Assembly (NCBI GenBank): GCA_910579645.1
Contig: CAJTVK010000018.1
Location: 1-44,671 of the forward strand
DNA from: an uncultured Lachnospiraceae bacterium
GTDB taxonomy: Bacteria > Bacillota > Clostridia > Lachnospirales > Lachnospiraceae
Length of the DNA: 44,671 nucleotides
Direction: 5' to 3'
The notes below the pieces were generated by a model, which was not told where the DNA came from, made no database searches, and was given only the letters and a program-made list of their open reading frames with translations. Both the position numbers and the translations under genes were made by a program. Below, piece after piece: positions 41,842 through 44,671 of this stretch; position 1 is the stretch's first letter, and each line of letters starts with the position of its first letter.

Positions 41842-42504
41842 ATGTCTGATTTCACTGTACTGTGTGTCAACACATTTGCTGCATATATAGGAGTTATACC
41901 ATTTCTCATCATAATACAGATTTTCTGCATCCGATATAGGCTGCCAAAGAGGCATCAATTCGGTCTGTATCTGTATGCCTTGACGATATGCCTTATTTTG
42001 ATGGCTGTAGATACCCCTTCCCTATACCAGATTAATTTTTATCCGTCTTTCAATTTTATACCTTTCAGCGGCTTTACCGACAATCTCAGCCACTACCTGA
42101 AAGGTTTCCTTGTTTTTATACCCTTCGGGCTGCTGATGCCCACTTTATGGAAACAATTTCAGCCTGCAAAGATTACAATTTTTTACGGGTTCCTGTTTTC
42201 CTTTTTAATTGAGCTCTCACAAATCTTTTGCCTGGAAACCAGTGCCACCACTGATGTCACTGACCTGATTGTAAATATATCCGGAACATTGGTAGGCTAT
42301 TTTATCTTTTTTCAGATTCGCCATATGCGTTTTATGGGGCGCATGTGCCTCTGCCCCGGAGATACCCGCCGAGGCGGACTTTCCAAATGGGAAGCCTGCA
42401 TTTACTTCTTCACCCCTTGGCTGGTCACTTTTATCCTGACTCCTTTTATCTCAAATCAGGTATGGAATATTGTATGGAACTATGCATTAGGGATGCCGTT
42501 ATGA
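41842..42504 (+). CDS. VanZ-family membrane protein
   Basis: A 220-residue protein with about six hydrophobic helices and the VanZ signature near 120-150 (LIELSQIFCLETSATTDVTD, then LIVNISGTLVGY). VanZ-like proteins modify tolerance to teicoplanin-type lipoglycopeptides in some cases; here there are no van genes around, so only the family name is justified. The ATG at 41842 has GGGAGG six bases upstream. The stop lies inside the terminator stem-loop. Confidence 0.88.
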   Translation: MSDFTVLCVNTFAAYIGVIPFLIIIQIFCIRYRLPKRHQFGLYLYALTICLILMAVDTPSLYQINFYPSFNFIPFSGFTDNLSHYLKGFLVFIPFGLLMPTLWKQFQPAKITIFYGFLFSFLIELSQIFCLETSATTDVTDLIVNISGTLVGYFIFFQIRHMRFMGRMCLCPGDTRRGGLSKWEACIYFFTPWLVTFILTPFISNQVWNIVWNYALGMPL

Positions 42505-42519
42505 CAGGCATCCCTTTTT
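42490..42519 (+). terminator. Intrinsic terminator of the VanZ gene
   Basis: GGGATGCC / GGCATCCC 8-bp perfect stem, 9-nt loop and five T. The VanZ stop codon (42502-42504) is in the loop. Convergent with the methyltransferase gene. Confidence 0.9.
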
Positions 42520-42537
42520 CCTTAAGCTTTCCTATGC

Positions 42538-43740
42538 CTATACATCCTCACACACCTGAAAAATATAAAATTTCAAATAATAGGACTCCTCCGCTGCCCA
42601 CAAAAAGGGATGATCCGGTGCCTGTGTGCGGAATTCTGTCTGCCGCAGTCTTTTATGCGCCCCTCTGGCCGCTTCTTTTATCGTCTTAGCCAGCAGTTCC
42701 GGCTCCATAAAATGGGAACAGGAGCAAGTCGCAAGAAAGCCTCCGTCCTTCACCAGCCGCATCCCCCGCAGATTAATCTCACGATATCCTTTTACCGCAT
42801 TTTTTACGGAATTTCTGGATTTTGTGAATGCCGGCGGATCTAAAATCACGAGGTCAAACTTTTCCCCTCTTTTTTCCAGTTCCGGCAGAAATTCGAACAC
42901 ATCGGCACACACAAACTTTACCGTTTCCTCCAACCGGTTCAGCCTGGCATTTTCCTCTGCCTGCCTGACAGCGGCTGCGGAGGCATCCACCCCTAAGACA
43001 GAGACGGCGCCGGCAAGCCCTGCATTAAGGGCAAATGACCCGGTATGAGTGAAACAGTCCAAAACCCTTTTCCCTTTACATATTCTCTGAACGGCCGCCC
43101 GGTTATTCTTCTGATCCAGGAAGAATCCCGTCTTCTGCCCGTCCTCCACATCCACTATATATTTCACGCCGTTTTCGCTGATTTCCACTTTCGTGTCAAA
43201 AGGCTCCCCGATAAAACCCTTGAACGGCTCCATCCCTTCCTTCTTCCTTACCTTTGCATCGCTTCTTTCATATATGCCGCGAACCGTAATTCCGTCCTCG
43301 GCAAGTATCTTCTGCAGCTTCTCCAAAATCACGGGCTTAAGCCTGTCAATGCCCAATGCCAGCGATTCTACTACCAAGACATCCGAAAATTTATCAATGA
43401 CAATACCCGGCAGGAAATCCGCCTCCCCGAAAATAAGGCGGCAGCAAGACGTATCGATTACCTGTTTCCGGTATTCCCATGCCCTGCGTACCCTTTCCTC
43501 CAGAAATTCCTCCGTAATCCGGCTTTCTTTCCTCCTGGACAATATACGCACGGTAATTTTTGAATTTGTATTGATGAACCCATACCCCATAAAATAACCG
43601 TCAAAATCATGAACCGCCACAATGCCGCCGTTTTGAAACTCCCCTTTCACAGCATCTATTTCATTGTCAAAAACCCACATTCCTCCGGCCTTCAGCGTTC
43701 TGCCCTCACCCTTTTTCAATGTAACTACCGCCTCATCCAT
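42538..43740 (-). CDS. RlmI-like class I SAM-dependent rRNA methyltransferase
   Basis: A 400-residue protein with an N-terminal PUA-like RNA-binding domain (KGEGRTLKAGGMWVFDNEID), a linker domain, and a C-terminal Rossmann methyltransferase: DVEDGQKTGFFLDQKNNR, SAM motif VLDCFTHTGSFAL, LVILDPPAFTKS and the CSCSHF motif with the catalytic cysteine. This is the RlmI/YccW 23S rRNA m5C layout. The start at 43740 is set by AGGAGAGG five bases upstream. It overlaps the AlkD-like gene by 16 nt, on the same strand. Confidence 0.92.
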   Translation of the reverse strand: MDEAVVTLKKGEGRTLKAGGMWVFDNEIDAVKGEFQNGGIVAVHDFDGYFMGYGFINTNSKITVRILSRRKESRITEEFLEERVRRAWEYRKQVIDTSCCRLIFGEADFLPGIVIDKFSDVLVVESLALGIDRLKPVILEKLQKILAEDGITVRGIYERSDAKVRKKEGMEPFKGFIGEPFDTKVEISENGVKYIVDVEDGQKTGFFLDQKNNRAAVQRICKGKRVLDCFTHTGSFALNAGLAGAVSVLGVDASAAAVRQAEENARLNRLEETVKFVCADVFEFLPELEKRGEKFDLVILDPPAFTKSRNSVKNAVKGYREINLRGMRLVKDGGFLATCSCSHFMEPELLAKTIKEAARGAHKRLRQTEFRTQAPDHPFLWAAEESYYLKFYIFQVCEDV

Positions 43741-44438
43741 CGTATCCTCTCCTTTTCCTGTGCCGATACACACTTTGACTCCGTGATTTTCTGCAGCGAT
43801 TTGTTATAAGTAAAATCATCCAGTTGACTATGATTCAGATACTCCGTACACCTATCCGGAAATTTTATATAACATACCGATACCGCCCATGCCACTGCCA
43901 TCTTAACATAATAACCGTTCGGAACAATATCATCAAAGATGCCGAACAGCCGGCCTATATATTCTTCCTCCACATAATAATTCAGCAGCATTACCAAAAC
44001 AAACCGCACCGTAAATTCCCGTTCCGAATCCAAGAAACGCCCCAGCCATTCCCATACCTGCTCCCGGTATGTCAATGCATGCTTATATCCGCTGCAAAAA
44101 CTATCGCATATCGACCAATTATCTATTTTGGGCAAAAACCTTTCCGTATAAGAAAAAATATCGGATATATCGCTTTTCATATATCCGATTACCATCCCCT
44201 GCAACATTATCTCTTCAAACAATTCCTCTTCCGGGCAGCGGCCAAGCGCGGCTTCCAGATACCTCCCGCCGTCTTCCTTAGCCAGCCTCTTTGCCAGTTT
44301 CCTCAGCGCCGGCAGCCTCACGCCTATATAATTTTTTATCTCCGGCAAAAGCTTTGCCTGAAATTCCCTGTAAGGCAAATCCGCCATGGCAAGCATTTCT
44401 TCCCGAATGGCATTAAGCCAAATACTGTCTTCCGTCAT
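43725..44438 (-). CDS. AlkD-like DNA alkylation repair protein
   Basis: A 237-residue all-helical HEAT-repeat protein of the DNA alkylation repair family (KNYIGVRLPALRKLAKRLAK, then SICDSFCSGYKHAL; KMAVAWAVSVCYIKFPDRC). Members remove 3- or 7-alkyl purines by HEAT-like glycosylase action; some members lack activity. Trp and Asp residues (IDNWSICDSF) at the usual active region are present. GGGGAAGAG precedes the ATG. It is followed by the overlapping rRNA methyltransferase gene. Confidence 0.88.
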   Translation of the reverse strand: MTEDSIWLNAIREEMLAMADLPYREFQAKLLPEIKNYIGVRLPALRKLAKRLAKEDGGRYLEAALGRCPEEELFEEIMLQGMVIGYMKSDISDIFSYTERFLPKIDNWSICDSFCSGYKHALTYREQVWEWLGRFLDSEREFTVRFVLVMLLNYYVEEEYIGRLFGIFDDIVPNGYYVKMAVAWAVSVCYIKFPDRCTEYLNHSQLDDFTYNKSLQKITESKCVSAQEKERIRWMRR

Positions 44439-44605
44439 TTCTCTTCCCCAAACTCTTTCATCCCTTCCGGTTCTTGTTTCTCTTTGGTTTTAGTCTATCA
44501 TAGTCCGAAAACAGTTTCAAGCCAATATCAGCTTCCCCCACGGAAATCAATTTTTAACCGTGAGCCTGCGCGGCGGCCTTGACCGGAAGCCTGTGGGCAG
44601 ACGAT

Positions 44606-44671
44606 GCCGGGCAGCGGAGCACCCGGCCCGTACACGGAACCATATATTTTTCAGACCTTCGAAAAACGCCG
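44606..44671. repeat. GC-rich hairpin and second copy of the 18-bp dispersed repeat
   Basis: GCCGGG (44606-44611) pairs with CCCGGC (44622-44627), and the 18-bp repeat GACCTTCGAAAAACGCCG runs to the last base (44654-44671). It is the same sequence as at 41125-41142. The 44439-44605 part holds no gene; a CACGG/CCGTG hairpin lies near 44540-44565. Confidence 0.6.

Noticed and set aside
1..44671. CRISPR array or Cas genes
   Set aside because: No regularly spaced direct repeats and no cas-like protein were seen on either strand.

Overview
The window reads as a chromosomal segment of an anaerobic, Gram-positive, spore-lineage Clostridium, most likely family Lachnospiraceae. The reasons are a BofA-family sporulation gene, a DUF2508 (YaaL-like) gene, a clostridial-type Tad/Flp pilus locus with Flp1, DUF5702 and DUF6382-FHA proteins, a DUF6240 flagellar-associated protein, a two-subunit iron-sulfur (class I) fumarase, a tRNA gene without an encoded CCA end, and strong AGGAGG-type ribosome binding sites. 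No genus can be assigned from the sequence alone.

Layout. (1) 1-4883, minus strand: a housekeeping run of rhomboid protease, flavodoxin-SCP2 fusion, HIT protein, fumarase alpha and beta, and PlsC-type acyltransferase. (2) 5059-5223: a foldback (MITE-like) element whose edge sits on the stop codon of the neighbouring FHA gene. (3) 5220-15336, minus strand: an almost gap-free 11-gene Tad/type IVc pilus operon (A24 peptidase, TadZ, TadA, TadB, TadC, Flp pilin, DUF5702/TadG-like, TadE-like, second A24 peptidase, TadF-like, DUF6382-FHA) with a good sigma-A promoter at its head. (4) 15372-16060: bofA and a divergent DUF2508 gene. (5) 16022-28014, minus strand: FliS, flagellin, a 1054-residue DUF6240 protein, glycogen branching enzyme, a TPR/acidic/degenerate AAA-like protein, rsmA and tatD. 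(6) 28085-30327, plus strand: tRNA-Lys with its promoter, a GNAT acetyltransferase and rarA. (7) 30341-37348: more accessory content, with an NYN/OST-HTH protein, an AAA_14/DUF4143 ATPase, a Rieske-FAD oxidoreductase, a transporter relic, a Fur-family regulator downstream of a putative heavy-metal exporter, and a broken Rpn-family nuclease gene. (8) 37506-44671: DUF89, a CPBP protease with its TetR regulator, an XRE regulator with a membrane partner, a small conserved protein, VanZ, an RlmI-like methyltransferase and an AlkD-like protein.

How they work together. The Tad genes encode a complete inner machine: motor ATPase TadA, platform TadB/TadC, localisation factor TadZ, two processing peptidases, one major pilin and three pseudopilin-like proteins. 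The terminal FHA protein could connect it to phospho-threonine signalling. FliS, flagellin and the DUF6240 protein form a flagellar filament unit. The most unusual structure is a 38-bp inverted repeat covering the first codons of the TadE-like gene, immediately after the TadG-like stop codon. It would form a very long hairpin in the operon mRNA, or could be an invertible segment. Other unusual points are a TadC with a large predicted extracytoplasmic insert, a TadZ without the Walker lysine, and short perfect tandem duplications upstream of the flagellar and TPR genes.
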